Under the pieces are notes generated by a model, which saw nothing but the letters and a program-made list of their open reading frames with translations, was not told where the DNA came from and searched no databases. Below, piece by piece: positions 35,967 through 44,811 of a DNA stretch of 64,000 bases (the first letter of the stretch is position 1; the number at the start of each line of letters is the position of its first letter). The translations under genes were made by a program, and so were the position numbers. Source of the stretch: Bradyrhizobium sp. (GTDB taxonomy: Bacteria; Pseudomonadota; Alphaproteobacteria; Rhizobiales; Xanthobacteraceae); contig NZ_JACRAW010000056.1 in the NCBI RefSeq assembly GCF_016213215.1, positions 1-64,000 on the forward strand, read 5' to 3'.

Positions 35967-37561
35967 GCAAGGAGCGCCTCTACCTGTACGACACCACGCT
36001 GCGCGACGGCGCGCAGACCAACGGCGTCGATTTCACCCTCCTCGACAAGCAGTCGATTGCGCACATGCTTGACGAACTCGGCATCGACTATGTCGAGGGC
36101 GGCTATCCCGGCGCCAATCCGCTCGACAACGAGTTCTTTGCGGAGAAACCTAGGCTCGGCCACGCGCGTTTCACCGCGTTCGGCATGACGCGCCGCGCCG
36201 GCCGCTCCGCCGCCAATGATCCGGGCCTTTCCGCGCTGCTCGAGGCGAAGGCCGACGCCATCTGCTTCGTGGCGAAATCATCAGCCTACCAGGTGCGCGT
36301 CGCGATCGAGACCACCAAGGAGGAGAATCTCGCCTCGATCCGCGACAGCGTCGGCGCGGCGAAAGCCGCGGGCCGCGAAGTGATGCTGGACTGCGAGCAT
36401 TTCTTTGACGGCTACAAGGAGGACCCGGACTTCGCGCTCGCCTGCGCCAAGGCCGCCTTTGATGCCGGCGCACGCTGGGTGGTGCTGTGCGACACCAACG
36501 GCGGCACCATGCCGCATGAAGTCGAGACCATCGTCTCGGAGGTGGTCAAGCACATCCCGGGCGATCATGTCGGCATTCACGCCCATAACGATACCGAGCA
36601 GGCGGTCGCCAATTCGCTGGCGGCGGTCCGCGCCGGTGCGCGGCAGATTCAGGGCACGCTCAACGGGCTTGGCGAGCGCTGCGGCAACGCCAATCTCTGC
36701 TCGATCATCCCCACCCTGAAGCTGAAGAGGGAATTTGCGGACAGCTTCGAAGTCGGAGTCACGGATGAGAAGCTTGCGAGCCTGGTGCGGGTATCGCGCA
36801 CGCTCGATGACATGCTCAATCGCGCGCCGAACCGCCATGCGGCCTACGTCGGCGAAAGCGCGTTCGTGACCAAGACCGGTATTCATGCTTCCGCCGTGCT
36901 GAAGGATCCGCAGACCTACGAGCATGTGGCGCCGGAATCGGTCGGCAATCACCGCAAGGTGCTGGTCTCGGACCAGGCGGGGCGATCCAACGTCATTGCC
37001 GAGCTCGATCGAGCCGGCATTCCCTATGAAAGGAACGACCCGAAGCTGACGCGGCTGATCGAGGAAATGAAGGAGCACGAGGCGGCGGGCTTTGCCTATG
37101 AGTCGGCGAACGCCTCGTTCGAACTCCTGGCGCGGCGGACGCTGGGCAAGGTGCCCGAATATTTCAAGGTCGAGCAGTTCGACGTCAATGTCGAGCAGCG
37201 CGACAACGCGCTAGGCAAGCGGGTGACTGTGGCGCTGGCGGTGGTCAAGGTCAATGTCGCGGGCGAGCGGCTGATCTCGGCCGCCGAAGGCAACGGTCCG
37301 GTCAACGCGCTCGACGTTGCGCTGCGCAAGGATCTCGGCAAATACCAGAAATACATCGAGGGCCTGAAGCTGATCGATTATCGCGTGCGTATCCTCAATG
37401 GCGGCACGGAGGCGGTGACGCGCGTCCTGATCGAAAGCGAGGACGAAAAGGGCGAGAGCTGGACCACGGTCGGCGTGTCGCCCAACATCATCGACGCCTC
37501 TTTCCAGGCGCTGATGGATTCGGTGTTCTACAAGCTGGTGAAATCCAGCGCGCCGGCGTGA
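35963..37561 (+). CDS. cimA: Citramalate synthase CimA
   Basis: A 532-residue enzyme of the LeuA/HMG-CoA lyase superfamily that joins pyruvate and acetyl-CoA to make (R)-citramalate, an entry to isoleucine. The TIM-barrel metal site is seen in YDTTLRDGAQTNGVDFTL and GIHAHNDTEQAVANSLAA; GTLNGLGERCGNANL is the family signature, and the C-terminal half holds the LeuA dimer (regulatory) domain. The length and the phrase DTTLRDGAQ with YPGANP match CimA rather than 2-isopropylmalate synthase, though the reaction in vivo is inferred. The ATG at 35963 overlaps the GNAT stop as ATGA. Confidence 0.9.
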   Translation: MSKERLYLYDTTLRDGAQTNGVDFTLLDKQSIAHMLDELGIDYVEGGYPGANPLDNEFFAEKPRLGHARFTAFGMTRRAGRSAANDPGLSALLEAKADAICFVAKSSAYQVRVAIETTKEENLASIRDSVGAAKAAGREVMLDCEHFFDGYKEDPDFALACAKAAFDAGARWVVLCDTNGGTMPHEVETIVSEVVKHIPGDHVGIHAHNDTEQAVANSLAAVRAGARQIQGTLNGLGERCGNANLCSIIPTLKLKREFADSFEVGVTDEKLASLVRVSRTLDDMLNRAPNRHAAYVGESAFVTKTGIHASAVLKDPQTYEHVAPESVGNHRKVLVSDQAGRSNVIAELDRAGIPYERNDPKLTRLIEEMKEHEAAGFAYESANASFELLARRTLGKVPEYFKVEQFDVNVEQRDNALGKRVTVALAVVKVNVAGERLISAAEGNGPVNALDVALRKDLGKYQKYIEGLKLIDYRVRILNGGTEAVTRVLIESEDEKGESWTTVGVSPNIIDASFQALMDSVFYKLVKSSAPA

Positions 37562-37587
37562 TTTTGGTGAAAGCGAGTTGCGGAGAT

Positions 37588-37675
37588 CGTCATTGCGAGC
37601 GAAGTGAAGCAATCCAGAATGTCGCCGCGGATGCATGCTGGATTGCTTCGTCGCTTGCGCTCCTCGCAATGACGG
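37588..37675. repeat. Palindromic repeat, CGTCATTGCGAGC family, copy 2
   Basis: The 88-bp element opens with CGTCATTGCGAGCG and closes with CTCGCAATGACGG, with inner CAATCCAG and CTGGATTG arms. It occupies nearly the whole gap between cimA and the VOC gene. The same family is at 26276-26362 and 63040-63124. Confidence 0.85.
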
Positions 37676-37690
37676 CGGTGGGAGCACGCC

Positions 37691-38068
37691 ATGATCGACC
37701 ACGTTTCCGTCGGTGTCAGCGACCTCGAACGTTCCGCGACGTTCTATGAGGCCGTGCTGGCGCCGCTCGGGCTGTCGAGGCTGGTGACGCGGCTGGCAAC
37801 GATCGGCTACGGCAAGTCCTATCCGGAGTTCTGGATCAATCTGCGCGCCGGCATGACGCGCGTGCCGAAGGAGGGCGGCGCGCACACCTGCCTGCGTGCC
37901 AGGTCGACCGCGGACGTCGACGCCTTCCATGCCGCGGCGCTTGCGGCCGGAGGGACCTCCGAAGGCGGGCCGGGGCTTCGGCCCCACGATCGGGTGCGCT
38001 ACTACACGGCGTTCATCGTCGACCCCGACGGCAACCGCATTGAGGCCGTGACGTTTCCGGCCGAATAG
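37691..38068 (+). CDS. VOC-superfamily (glyoxalase/bleomycin-resistance-like) protein
   Basis: A 125-residue VOC protein with MIDHVSVGVSDLERSATFYEA at the start (metal-type His4), GGAHTCLRARSTADVDAFHAA opening the second module, and FIVDPDGNRIEAVTF at the end with the usual metal Glu. Substrate unknown; small VOC proteins of this length include lactoylglutathione lyase-like and dioxygenase-like members. It directly follows a palindromic repeat and is convergent with the LOG-type gene, ten bases away. Confidence 0.87.
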   Translation: MIDHVSVGVSDLERSATFYEAVLAPLGLSRLVTRLATIGYGKSYPEFWINLRAGMTRVPKEGGAHTCLRARSTADVDAFHAAALAAGGTSEGGPGLRPHDRVRYYTAFIVDPDGNRIEAVTFPAE

Positions 38069-38077
38069 CGAAAAGAC

Positions 38078-38683
38078 TTACAGCCTGCGCGCCATATCCG
38101 GCGCGAGATCAGTTTCGGTCTCGGGAATGCGGGCCGCGGCGGCCTCCAGCCGCGGCAGGATATCCTCGACCCGGTCGGCTTTGAGGATATCCACGGCAAG
38201 CCCGGCACGAATGAACTGCGTCTCGCGCATGTGCATGACCAGCGCAAACAGCGGCTCCCAGAAATTGTCGATGTTGGCGAGCAGGACCGGCTTGGCGTGA
38301 CGGCCGAGCTGCTGCCACGTCAACTGCTCCACCAGCTCCTCGAGCGTGCCGAGGCCTCCCGGCAGCGCCACAAAGGCGTCGGAATGCTCGAACATCAGAC
38401 GCTTGCGCTCGTGCATGTCCGGCGTGACGATCATCTCCTGTACGCGCTTGAGGGCGTTTTCGCGGCTCATCAGGAACTCGGGGATGATGCCGGTCACGGC
38501 GCCGCCATGATCCAGCGCGGAAGTCGCGACCGCGCCCATCATGCCGAGCGATCCGCCGCCATAGACCAGGCGGACGTTGTTCTCGGCAAGCGCCTTGCCG
38601 AACGCCCTGGCCGCCTCGATGAAATGTGGATTGGTGCCCGGGCCGGAGCCGCAATAGACACAGACGGTTCGTATAGAGCTCAT
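38078..38683 (-). CDS. LOG-family protein (Rossmann fold, TIGR00730; nucleotide phosphoribohydrolase-like)
   Basis: About 201 residues with the LONELY GUY signature: VCVYCGSGPG at the start, YGGGSLGMMGAVA and, in the active site, PGGLGTLEELVEQLTWQQLG. LOG proteins cleave the N-glycosidic bond of cytokinin riboside monophosphate or other nucleotides. In bacteria the physiological substrate is often unclear. MHERKRLMFEHSDAFVALPGG is kept. I place the start at Met8 of the longest frame (38683) because the family begins with SSIRTVCVYCGSG; 38704 is the longer option. It is convergent with the VOC gene. Confidence 0.88.
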   Translation of the reverse strand: MSSIRTVCVYCGSGPGTNPHFIEAARAFGKALAENNVRLVYGGGSLGMMGAVATSALDHGGAVTGIIPEFLMSRENALKRVQEMIVTPDMHERKRLMFEHSDAFVALPGGLGTLEELVEQLTWQQLGRHAKPVLLANIDNFWEPLFALVMHMRETQFIRAGLAVDILKADRVEDILPRLEAAAARIPETETDLAPDMARRL

Positions 38684-38862
38684 TCTTTGCATGATGCATC
38701 GCAAGGTAGGGGCGTCAAGTCGAATCGGTAGGTGGCAGCGGCCGCAAATTCGGCAGTGATATTCGACAAACGATGAAGGAAATGGTTCCAGCGAGGGGTG
38801 CGTTCAGCGCTTGGACCCTCTATATGACCATTTGAAGAATTCGATAACAGGCCCGGCTGAAG

Positions 38863-40842
38863 ATGGGCCTGAGGCTCCTTTTAATGGCTCATCCTCACTC
38901 GTCCCCGCACGGCTCCGAAGCGAACGAATCTGTCACGTGTTCGGAAGAACGGGCCACCCTGTTTGGGACGCTCGCTCACCTGTGGCCCTATATCTGGCCG
39001 GGCGATCGTCGCGACCTGAAGATGCGCGTTGTCTGGTCGATGGTGCTGCTGCTGGTCGCCAAGCTCGCAACCCTGGCAGTGCCGTTCACCTTCAAATGGG
39101 CCACCGATGCGCTGACCGGGGCCAACACCGCGCCAGTGGAAGCCTCCAACTGGCAGCTATGGGTGATCGCAGCGCCCCTCGTGCTCACCGCAAGCTACGG
39201 CATCATGCGCGTGCTAATGGCGGTGCTGACGCAGTGGCGCGACGGCATCTTCGCGCGCGTGGCGATGCACGCGGTGCGCAAGCTCGCCTACATCACCTTC
39301 GTCCACATGCACGAACTGTCGCTGCGCTTCCACCTGGAGCGCAAGACCGGCGGCTTGACGCGCGTGCTCGAACGCGGCCGTACCGGGATCGAAGTCATCG
39401 TGCGCATGGTGATCCTGCAGCTCATTCCGATCATCGTCGAGGTCACGCTGCTGATGGGCGTGCTGTTCTGGCAGTTCGACTGGCGCTACGTGATCGCGAC
39501 CCTGATCATGGTCGTGATCTACATGTACTATACCTACATGGCGACCGAGTGGCGGATCGGCATCCGCCGCAAGATGAACGATTCCGATACGGAAGCGAAC
39601 ACCAAGGCGATCGACTCGCTGCTCAACTACGAGACGGTCAAGTATTTCAGCGCCGAGGAGCGGGAAGCGCAGCGCTATGACCGTTCGATGGAGGGCTACG
39701 AGCAGGCAAGCGTCAAGACCTACACCTCGCTCGCCGTTCTCAACGCCGGGCAGGCGGTGATCTTCACCGCGGGGCTGACCGCGACCATGGTGATGTGCGC
39801 AATCGGGGTGCGCAACGGGCACAACACGGTGGGCGACTTCGTCATGATCAACGCCATGATGATCCAGCTCTACCAGCCACTCAACTTCATGGGCATGGTT
39901 TACCGCGAGATCAAGCAGGCGATCATCGATATCGAGAAGATGTTCAACGTGCTGAGGCGCGATCCCGAGATCAAGGACGCTGCCGGCGCGAAGCCGCTGG
40001 TGGTGACGGCAGGCAATGTCCGCTTCGAGGACGTGCGCTTTGCCTACGAGGCGCAGCGTCCGATCCTGAAGGGCATCAGTTTCGAGGTGCCGGCCGGCAA
40101 GACGGTTGCAATCGTCGGTCCCTCGGGCGCGGGCAAGTCGACCATCTCGCGGCTGCTGTTCCGGCTTTATGACGTCTCCGGCGGGCGGATTATAATCGAC
40201 GGCCAGGACATCCGCAGCGTGACCCAGGCGTCGCTCCGGGCATCGATCGGCATGGTGCCGCAGGATACCGTCCTGTTCAACGACACCATCCGCTACAATA
40301 TCCGCTACGGCCGCTGGAACGCCACCGACGCCGACGTCGAGGAGGCGGCGCGCCTCGCGCAGATCGACGGCTTCATCCGCATGTCGCCGCACGGCTATGA
40401 GACGCAGGTCGGCGAGCGCGGGCTGAAACTGTCGGGCGGCGAGAAGCAGCGCGTCGCGATCGCGCGCACCGTATTGAAGGCGCCGCCGATCCTGGTGCTG
40501 GACGAAGCGACTTCGGCGCTCGACAGCCACACCGAGCACGAGATCCAGGGTGCGCTCGACCGGGTGTCGCAGAACCGCACCTCACTCGTGATCGCGCACC
40601 GGCTTTCCACCATTGTCGGTGCCGACGAGATTATCGTCCTTGACCAGGGCCGCATCGCCGAACGCGGCACGCACGTCCAGCTCCTGGCCCTCGGTGGTCT
40701 TTACGCCAGCATGTGGAATCGCCAGCGCGAGGCGGAGGCGGCGAGGGAGAAGCTGGCGCAGATCAATGAGGAGCATGCCGCCCCCAATCGCGAACCGCCG
40801 CCGGTCGAGGACACGTTGACGGCTCCCGCGGCAGCGGAATGA
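38863..40842 (+). CDS. Atm1-type ABC exporter (permease fused to ATPase)
   Basis: A 659-residue half transporter. The membrane domain with six helices covers about residues 40-350 and shows HLERKTGGLTRVLERGRTGIE, a hallmark of the mitochondrial Atm1/HMT1 and bacterial Atm1 branch. The ATPase has Walker A GPSGAGKSTISRLLFRL (about 417-433), the signature LSGGEKQRVAIART and Walker B ILVLDEATSALD. Bacterial homologues export glutathione-bound metals or Fe-S precursors; the substrate here is inferred. The start may instead be the ATG at 38884. It is followed by psd after about 100 bp containing a hairpin. Confidence 0.88.
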   Translation: MGLRLLLMAHPHSSPHGSEANESVTCSEERATLFGTLAHLWPYIWPGDRRDLKMRVVWSMVLLLVAKLATLAVPFTFKWATDALTGANTAPVEASNWQLWVIAAPLVLTASYGIMRVLMAVLTQWRDGIFARVAMHAVRKLAYITFVHMHELSLRFHLERKTGGLTRVLERGRTGIEVIVRMVILQLIPIIVEVTLLMGVLFWQFDWRYVIATLIMVVIYMYYTYMATEWRIGIRRKMNDSDTEANTKAIDSLLNYETVKYFSAEEREAQRYDRSMEGYEQASVKTYTSLAVLNAGQAVIFTAGLTATMVMCAIGVRNGHNTVGDFVMINAMMIQLYQPLNFMGMVYREIKQAIIDIEKMFNVLRRDPEIKDAAGAKPLVVTAGNVRFEDVRFAYEAQRPILKGISFEVPAGKTVAIVGPSGAGKSTISRLLFRLYDVSGGRIIIDGQDIRSVTQASLRASIGMVPQDTVLFNDTIRYNIRYGRWNATDADVEEAARLAQIDGFIRMSPHGYETQVGERGLKLSGGEKQRVAIARTVLKAPPILVLDEATSALDSHTEHEIQGALDRVSQNRTSLVIAHRLSTIVGADEIIVLDQGRIAERGTHVQLLALGGLYASMWNRQREAEAAREKLAQINEEHAAPNREPPPVEDTLTAPAAAE

Positions 40843-40901
40843 CTTGTCGGCGATACGAACTCTGGCCTAATCCTGTCCCGGCGCCTCGTTCGCGGCGCGC
40901 C

Positions 40902-40926
40902 GTCCTCTCCCGCAGGGGGAGAGGAC
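40902..40926. repeat. Short perfect hairpin between the ABC exporter gene and psd
   Basis: GTCCTCTCCC and GGGAGAGGAC form a 10-bp perfect stem around a 5-base loop (GCAGG). No T run follows on either strand (the plus strand continues with AAATTCC), so it is not a typical terminator. A short palindrome of this CTCTCCC type is a frequent small intergenic repeat in relatives. It lies 17 bases before the psd start and could act on translation. Confidence 0.6.
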
Positions 40927-40945
40927 AAATTCCCTGGTAATCGTG

Positions 40946-41644
40946 ATGTCCATTGTCAATTCCATCCACCGGCAGATTCCCCCGATCCACCCGGAAGGCT
41001 ATCCGTTCATCGGCGGTTTTGCGCTCGCCAGCCTGATCCTGTTCTGGCTCTGGACCCCGCTGGGCTGGATCGGCACGGTGCTGACCATCTGGTGCGCGCT
41101 GTTCTTCCGCGACCCCGTGCGGGTCACGCCGGTCCGCGACGGGCTCGTGGTCTCGCCCGCCGACGGCCGCGTCTCGATGGTGACGCTGGCGCAGCCGCCC
41201 GCGGAGCTGGGCCTGGGCGACCGTCCGCTGCCGCGAGTCTCGATCTTCATGAGCGTGTTCAACTGCCACGTGAACCGCAGCCCGGTCGCCGGGCGGGTGG
41301 ATCGCATCGCCTACCGTCCGGGCGCCTTCATCAACGCCGAACTCGACAAGGCGAGCGAGGACAATGAGCGCAATTCGCTCGTCATCTCGACAGGCGAGGG
41401 ACGGATCGGCGTGGTCCAGATCGCCGGGCTGGTGGCAAAACGCATCGTCTGCTTCGTGCGGGAAGGGCAGTCGATCGGCGCCGGCGAGCGATTCGGCCTT
41501 ATCCGCTTCGGCTCGCGCCTTGACGTTTATCTGCCGGAGGGCACCAAGGCACTGGTCTCCGAGGGTCAGAGCGCGATCGCCGGCGAGACGGTGCTGGCCG
41601 ATATCGGGCTGAACGACCCGGGCCGGGCCTTTCGAGCCAGTTAA
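40946..41644 (+). CDS. psd: Phosphatidylserine decarboxylase
   Basis: A 232-residue member of the short (type II) phosphatidylserine decarboxylases, which make phosphatidylethanolamine. It has two N-terminal hydrophobic segments (about 21-35, 38-52) and the conserved [17 protein letters not shown]. The proenzyme cleaves itself at RFGSRLDV, Gly189-Ser190, the serine becoming the pyruvoyl group of the alpha chain. It starts at the ATG at 40946 or the GTG just before. It is followed 83 bases later by pssA, which supplies its substrate, so the two form a phosphatidylethanolamine pathway operon. Confidence 0.93.
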   Translation: MSIVNSIHRQIPPIHPEGYPFIGGFALASLILFWLWTPLGWIGTVLTIWCALFFRDPVRVTPVRDGLVVSPADGRVSMVTLAQPPAELGLGDRPLPRVSIFMSVFNCHVNRSPVAGRVDRIAYRPGAFINAELDKASEDNERNSLVISTGEGRIGVVQIAGLVAKRIVCFVREGQSIGAGERFGLIRFGSRLDVYLPEGTKALVSEGQSAIAGETVLADIGLNDPGRAFRAS

Positions 41645-41727
41645 CCGGGAGAACCTCCCGTTACCTTTCGCCGACGGCCATCCCGCCGGAATGGCGGAAC
41701 GTGCCCGCGCTTGCTATATTCAAAACC

Positions 41728-42603
41728 ATGATGCCCTACGATCCCACATCCCCGGAAATGCGCCGCCGGCGGTTTCGCCCGATCCCCGTGCGCATGCTCG
41801 TGCCCAACGTCATCACGCTGCTGGCGATCTGCGCCGGGCTGACCGCGATCCGCCTGTCGATCGAGGGCCGGATGGAATTGGCGGTGGGGGCGATCGTGTT
41901 CGCCGCCGCCCTCGACGGTATCGACGGCCGCATTGCGCGGCTCATCAAGGGGCAGTCGAAATTCGGGGCGGAACTGGACAGTCTGGCGGACTTCGTCAAT
42001 TTCGGCGTGGCGCCCGGCCTGATCCTCTATTTCTGGCAGTTGCACGAACTGCGTAACGCCGGCTGGATCGCGGCCATGGTGTTTGCGATCTCGGGCGGGC
42101 TGCGCCTTGCGCGGTTCAACGCCACGATGGACGATCCCAACAAGCCGCCGTTTGCCGCCAACTTCTTCACCGGCGTCCCGGCGCCTGCCGGCGCGATCAC
42201 GGTCCTGTTGCCGATCTACATCGCGTTTCTCGGCCTGCCGCGATTCCCCGTGGTGCTGACGGCGTTCTATACGCTGCTGATCGCGTTCCTGATGGTGTCG
42301 CGCCTGCCGGTTTTCTCGGGCAAGACCATGCGCATGCGCGTGCCGCCCGAACTGGTACTGCCGGTATTTGTCGGCGTAATCTTCTTCATCGCGCTTCTGA
42401 TCGGCTATCCCTGGTACATCCTCTCGGTCGGCTCCGCCCTTTATCTGCTGAGCCTGCCGTTCGGCTGGAAGTCGTATCGCGACCATGAGCGTAACGCCGC
42501 GGTTGCGCGCCCGGCCGACGGGGCCGCGGCCACTTCCGCCCCGAACCTGCCTCCGAACATTTCGGAGCCCGCGCACGACGATCGGCCCGATCGGCTGCAC
42601 TGA
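41728..42603 (+). CDS. pssA: CDP-diacylglycerol-serine O-phosphatidyltransferase
   Basis: A 291-residue inner-membrane enzyme that makes phosphatidylserine from CDP-diacylglycerol and serine. The CDP-alcohol phosphotransferase motif is complete: DGRIARLIKGQSKFGAELDSLAD follows the pattern DG-x2-AR-x8-G-x3-D-x3-D. About eight hydrophobic segments follow. The motif plus the position right after psd separate it from phosphatidylglycerophosphate synthase. I start at the ATG at 41728; a GTG at 41701 is possible. The C-terminal tail (after residue 255) is Ala/Pro-rich. Confidence 0.93.
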   Translation: MMPYDPTSPEMRRRRFRPIPVRMLVPNVITLLAICAGLTAIRLSIEGRMELAVGAIVFAAALDGIDGRIARLIKGQSKFGAELDSLADFVNFGVAPGLILYFWQLHELRNAGWIAAMVFAISGGLRLARFNATMDDPNKPPFAANFFTGVPAPAGAITVLLPIYIAFLGLPRFPVVLTAFYTLLIAFLMVSRLPVFSGKTMRMRVPPELVLPVFVGVIFFIALLIGYPWYILSVGSALYLLSLPFGWKSYRDHERNAAVARPADGAAATSAPNLPPNISEPAHDDRPDRLH

Positions 42604-42724
42604 ACAGCTCTCCGAACTTTGAGCCATGCACGGGTGCCGAGTTGGGTTCAGACCCGATCTCGGCTATACCGCGGCGAGCCAGGCTGCCTGCAAGAACAGC
42701 CGCGCCAAGGAGAGGAGAAACACC

Positions 42725-43438
42725 GTGACGACATCCGGGCCGCTGCCAGCATCCGTCCTCGAAGCCCTGGCGCGCTATGACACGCCGACCATCTGCAACG
42801 CGATGGAGATCGTCGCGCCCGAGCGGCGCCTGATCGGCTACACCGTCAAACCGTTGGTCTGCCCGTTCCCCGACCTGCCGCCGATGGTCGGCTATGCCCG
42901 TACGGCGATCATCCGCTCAGTGCTGAAGTCCGGCCTTTCCGCCGAGGAACAGGCCAAGCGCCGCATCGCCTATTATGAATACGTCGGCACCGGGCCCGGC
43001 CCGCGCCTCTCCGTGATCCAGGACATCGATGGTGCGGATGTCGGCTACGGCGCGTTCTGGGGCGAGGTGCAGAGCAACGTGCACAGGGCGCTAGGCTGCC
43101 TTGGCGTGATCACCGACGGATCGATCCGCGACATCCCGGCTTGGGCGCCGGGCTTCCAGGCGCTCGCCGGCTCGATCGGCCCGTCGCATGCCTGGGTCCA
43201 CGCCGAGAGCTTCGGCTGCGAAGTGCGCGTCGCCGGCATGACGGTGCGCTCGGGCGACCTCATCCACGCCGACCGCCACGGCGGGATCGTAATTCCATTC
43301 GAGGTCGCCGCCCGGCTGCCCGAGGCCGCCGAACTGTGCGGCCGCCGCGAGACGCCGATCCTGGAAATCGCCCGCAGTCCCGACTTTTCGTTGGAGAAGC
43401 TCAAGGATGCCTTGAAGCGTTCAGCCGAAATCCACTGA
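42725..43438 (+). CDS. RraA family protein (HMG/CHA aldolase-like)
   Basis: A 237-residue RraA-fold protein. TPTICNAME (about 19-27) is the family start; YGAFWGEVQSNVHRALGCLGV and TDGSIRDIPAW contain the G-x20-R-D region of RraA-like aldolases, in which an Arg and an Asp bind metal and substrate; SGDLIHADRHGGIVIP closes it. Members include 4-hydroxy-4-methyl-2-oxoglutarate aldolases and RNase E inhibitors; the substrate is not known. I start at the GTG at 42725 because GGAGAGGAG lies upstream. No aromatic degradation gene is nearby. Confidence 0.85.
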   Translation: MTTSGPLPASVLEALARYDTPTICNAMEIVAPERRLIGYTVKPLVCPFPDLPPMVGYARTAIIRSVLKSGLSAEEQAKRRIAYYEYVGTGPGPRLSVIQDIDGADVGYGAFWGEVQSNVHRALGCLGVITDGSIRDIPAWAPGFQALAGSIGPSHAWVHAESFGCEVRVAGMTVRSGDLIHADRHGGIVIPFEVAARLPEAAELCGRRETPILEIARSPDFSLEKLKDALKRSAEIH

Positions 43439-43478
43439 ACCCCGGCTGGTCCGCTTTCGAGCTCATACTCGACCTCTG

Positions 43479-44108
43479 TCATGCGACTCGCGCGATATCC
43501 GCGGCGCCCCGATAGATCATGTCCACTGCGATGTAGAGGATGATGAGCAGGCCGAGGTAGGCGATCCAGCGATGGTTTTGCAGAAGCCGCGCGATCAGCG
43601 ACGCGGCTGCTCCCATCATCGCAACGGAGAGGATCAGGCCGAAAATCAAAACGGCGGGATATTCGCGTGCGGCGCCGGCGACAGCCAGGACGTTGTCGAG
43701 CGACATCGATACGTCGGCAGCGATGATTTGCGACGTTGCCTGTAGCAGGGTCTTCCGAGGCACGCCTTCGGCGTTCGTGTCGGCGAGTTCAGCGTCGTCG
43801 ACCTTTTCCGTCTCGGAGGACGATGCGCGCAGCTCGCGCCACATCTTCCAGCAAACCCACAACAACAGGATTCCGCCCGCAAGCAGAAGGCCGACGATCT
43901 GCAGGATTTGCGTCGTCACGGCGGCAAACAGGATACGCAGCACTGTCGCGGCCACGATTCCGATCAGAATCGCCTTGGTTCGCTGCTTCTCAGCCAGACC
44001 GGCCGCAGCAAGTCCGATGACAATGGCGTTGTCCCCGGCCAGCACGAGGTCGATCATGACGACCTGCAGGAAAGCGGAGAGGACATCGAGAGTAAACAAT
44101 TCGGACAC
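43479..44108 (-). CDS. TerC/YjbE-family integral membrane protein
   Basis: A 209-residue protein with seven hydrophobic segments and the TerC pattern DLVLAGDNAIVIGLAAAGL at 20-38 and, in the second half, DVSMSLDNVLAVAGAA (about 131-146); the paired acidic DN motifs are thought to bind metal. Close relatives such as YjbE/MeeY export manganese or help metalate exported proteins. A charged loop sits about residues 95-125. The start is a GTG at 44108. GGGGAG at 44117-44122, its ribosome binding site, is buried in a stem-loop that also reaches the start codon, so translation is likely controlled. Confidence 0.87.
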   Translation of the reverse strand: MSELFTLDVLSAFLQVVMIDLVLAGDNAIVIGLAAAGLAEKQRTKAILIGIVAATVLRILFAAVTTQILQIVGLLLAGGILLLWVCWKMWRELRASSSETEKVDDAELADTNAEGVPRKTLLQATSQIIAADVSMSLDNVLAVAGAAREYPAVLIFGLILSVAMMGAAASLIARLLQNHRWIAYLGLLIILYIAVDMIYRGAADIARVA

Positions 44109-44189
44109 GGGTCATGCTCCCCTTGTTGTGGGAGAGTGACCCGGTTTCGACGCCCGGGTATTGCTACGGTGGATGACGAAATCCACCGT
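44108..44189 (-). promoter_or_regulatory. Structured leader of the terC gene, two hairpins
   Basis: On the minus strand, hairpin 1 (44166-44189) is a perfect 9-bp stem, ACGGTGGAT with ATCCACCGT around a six-base loop. Hairpin 2 (44108-44143) pairs CGGGTCA with TGACCCG and, inside it, CTCCC with GGGAG; it encloses the GGGGAG ribosome binding site and touches the GTG start. terC genes elsewhere are often under yybP-ykoY manganese riboswitches, but I could not fit that consensus here. Control of translation by structure is inference. Confidence 0.55.
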
Positions 44190-44290
44190 GACGCAAACCT
44201 GCGCGGCAGGTCGAAGCAGGGCCACTCCAGCTCAACTCCAGTCCGACATCGCAGCCTGTCGGCTGCCAGAGGGGCCCGGCCTGGTACGAT

Positions 44291-44647
44291 CTACTTCAGT
44301 TGCGACTCCTGCCGCTGGGCGGCCTGTTCCTCGAAGAACAGCGCCGCTTGATCCGGTTCGCCAAGAATCGCCGCTGCGCAACCCATAAAGGTGAATGCGC
44401 CGGCAAAATCCCACAAGGTTATGCTCGCCGCATTTTCCCCTACGTGGATCGCGCGCGCCACGAGGGCGGCAATTGCCGCCTCCGCAAAGAGCAGAATGCT
44501 GAACGCAGGCAGGACAATCTCCTGGTCCAGCATGCGGATCATCAGGACCGCGGGAAACCCGACCAAGGTGCCGAATAGCGCCACCATTCCGAGGGGCTCC
44601 AGCGGTCCGGCATTTCGTGTGATCCAGTTTAGACTGGAAGCAAACAT
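44291..44647 (-). CDS. Small membrane protein of unknown function
   Basis: A 118-residue protein with three hydrophobic segments: about 15-32, 40-62 and 76-95, and a glutamine-rich charged tail (EEQAAQRQESQLK). I see no named domain. The start at 44647 (MFASSLNW) is supported by AAGGGGA just upstream; a longer frame to 44812 has no such support. It lies on the same strand as terC, about 180 bp upstream of its start, and is divergent from the SDR gene. It could be a small membrane accessory protein. Confidence 0.6.
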   Translation of the reverse strand: MFASSLNWITRNAGPLEPLGMVALFGTLVGFPAVLMIRMLDQEIVLPAFSILLFAEAAIAALVARAIHVGENAASITLWDFAGAFTFMGCAAAILGEPDQAALFFEEQAAQRQESQLK

Positions 44648-44811
44648 CCTGGTCCCCTTGGGCGAACTTGCACGGGCGCCGTCGACGACGATCTGACAAT
44701 AGCAAGACCTGCCTGCGCGGGCGAGATTGAGGCCCGTGACGCAGCGCCGCAGATGGGTGTAGTGGTCGCGATGCGGAACCGGCGCAGGTGGAACCCATAA
44801 CGGAGCGCCCA

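Noticed and set aside
44108..44290. A yybP-ykoY manganese riboswitch upstream of terC
   Set aside because: I could not place the conserved loops of that motif; only hairpins are supported.
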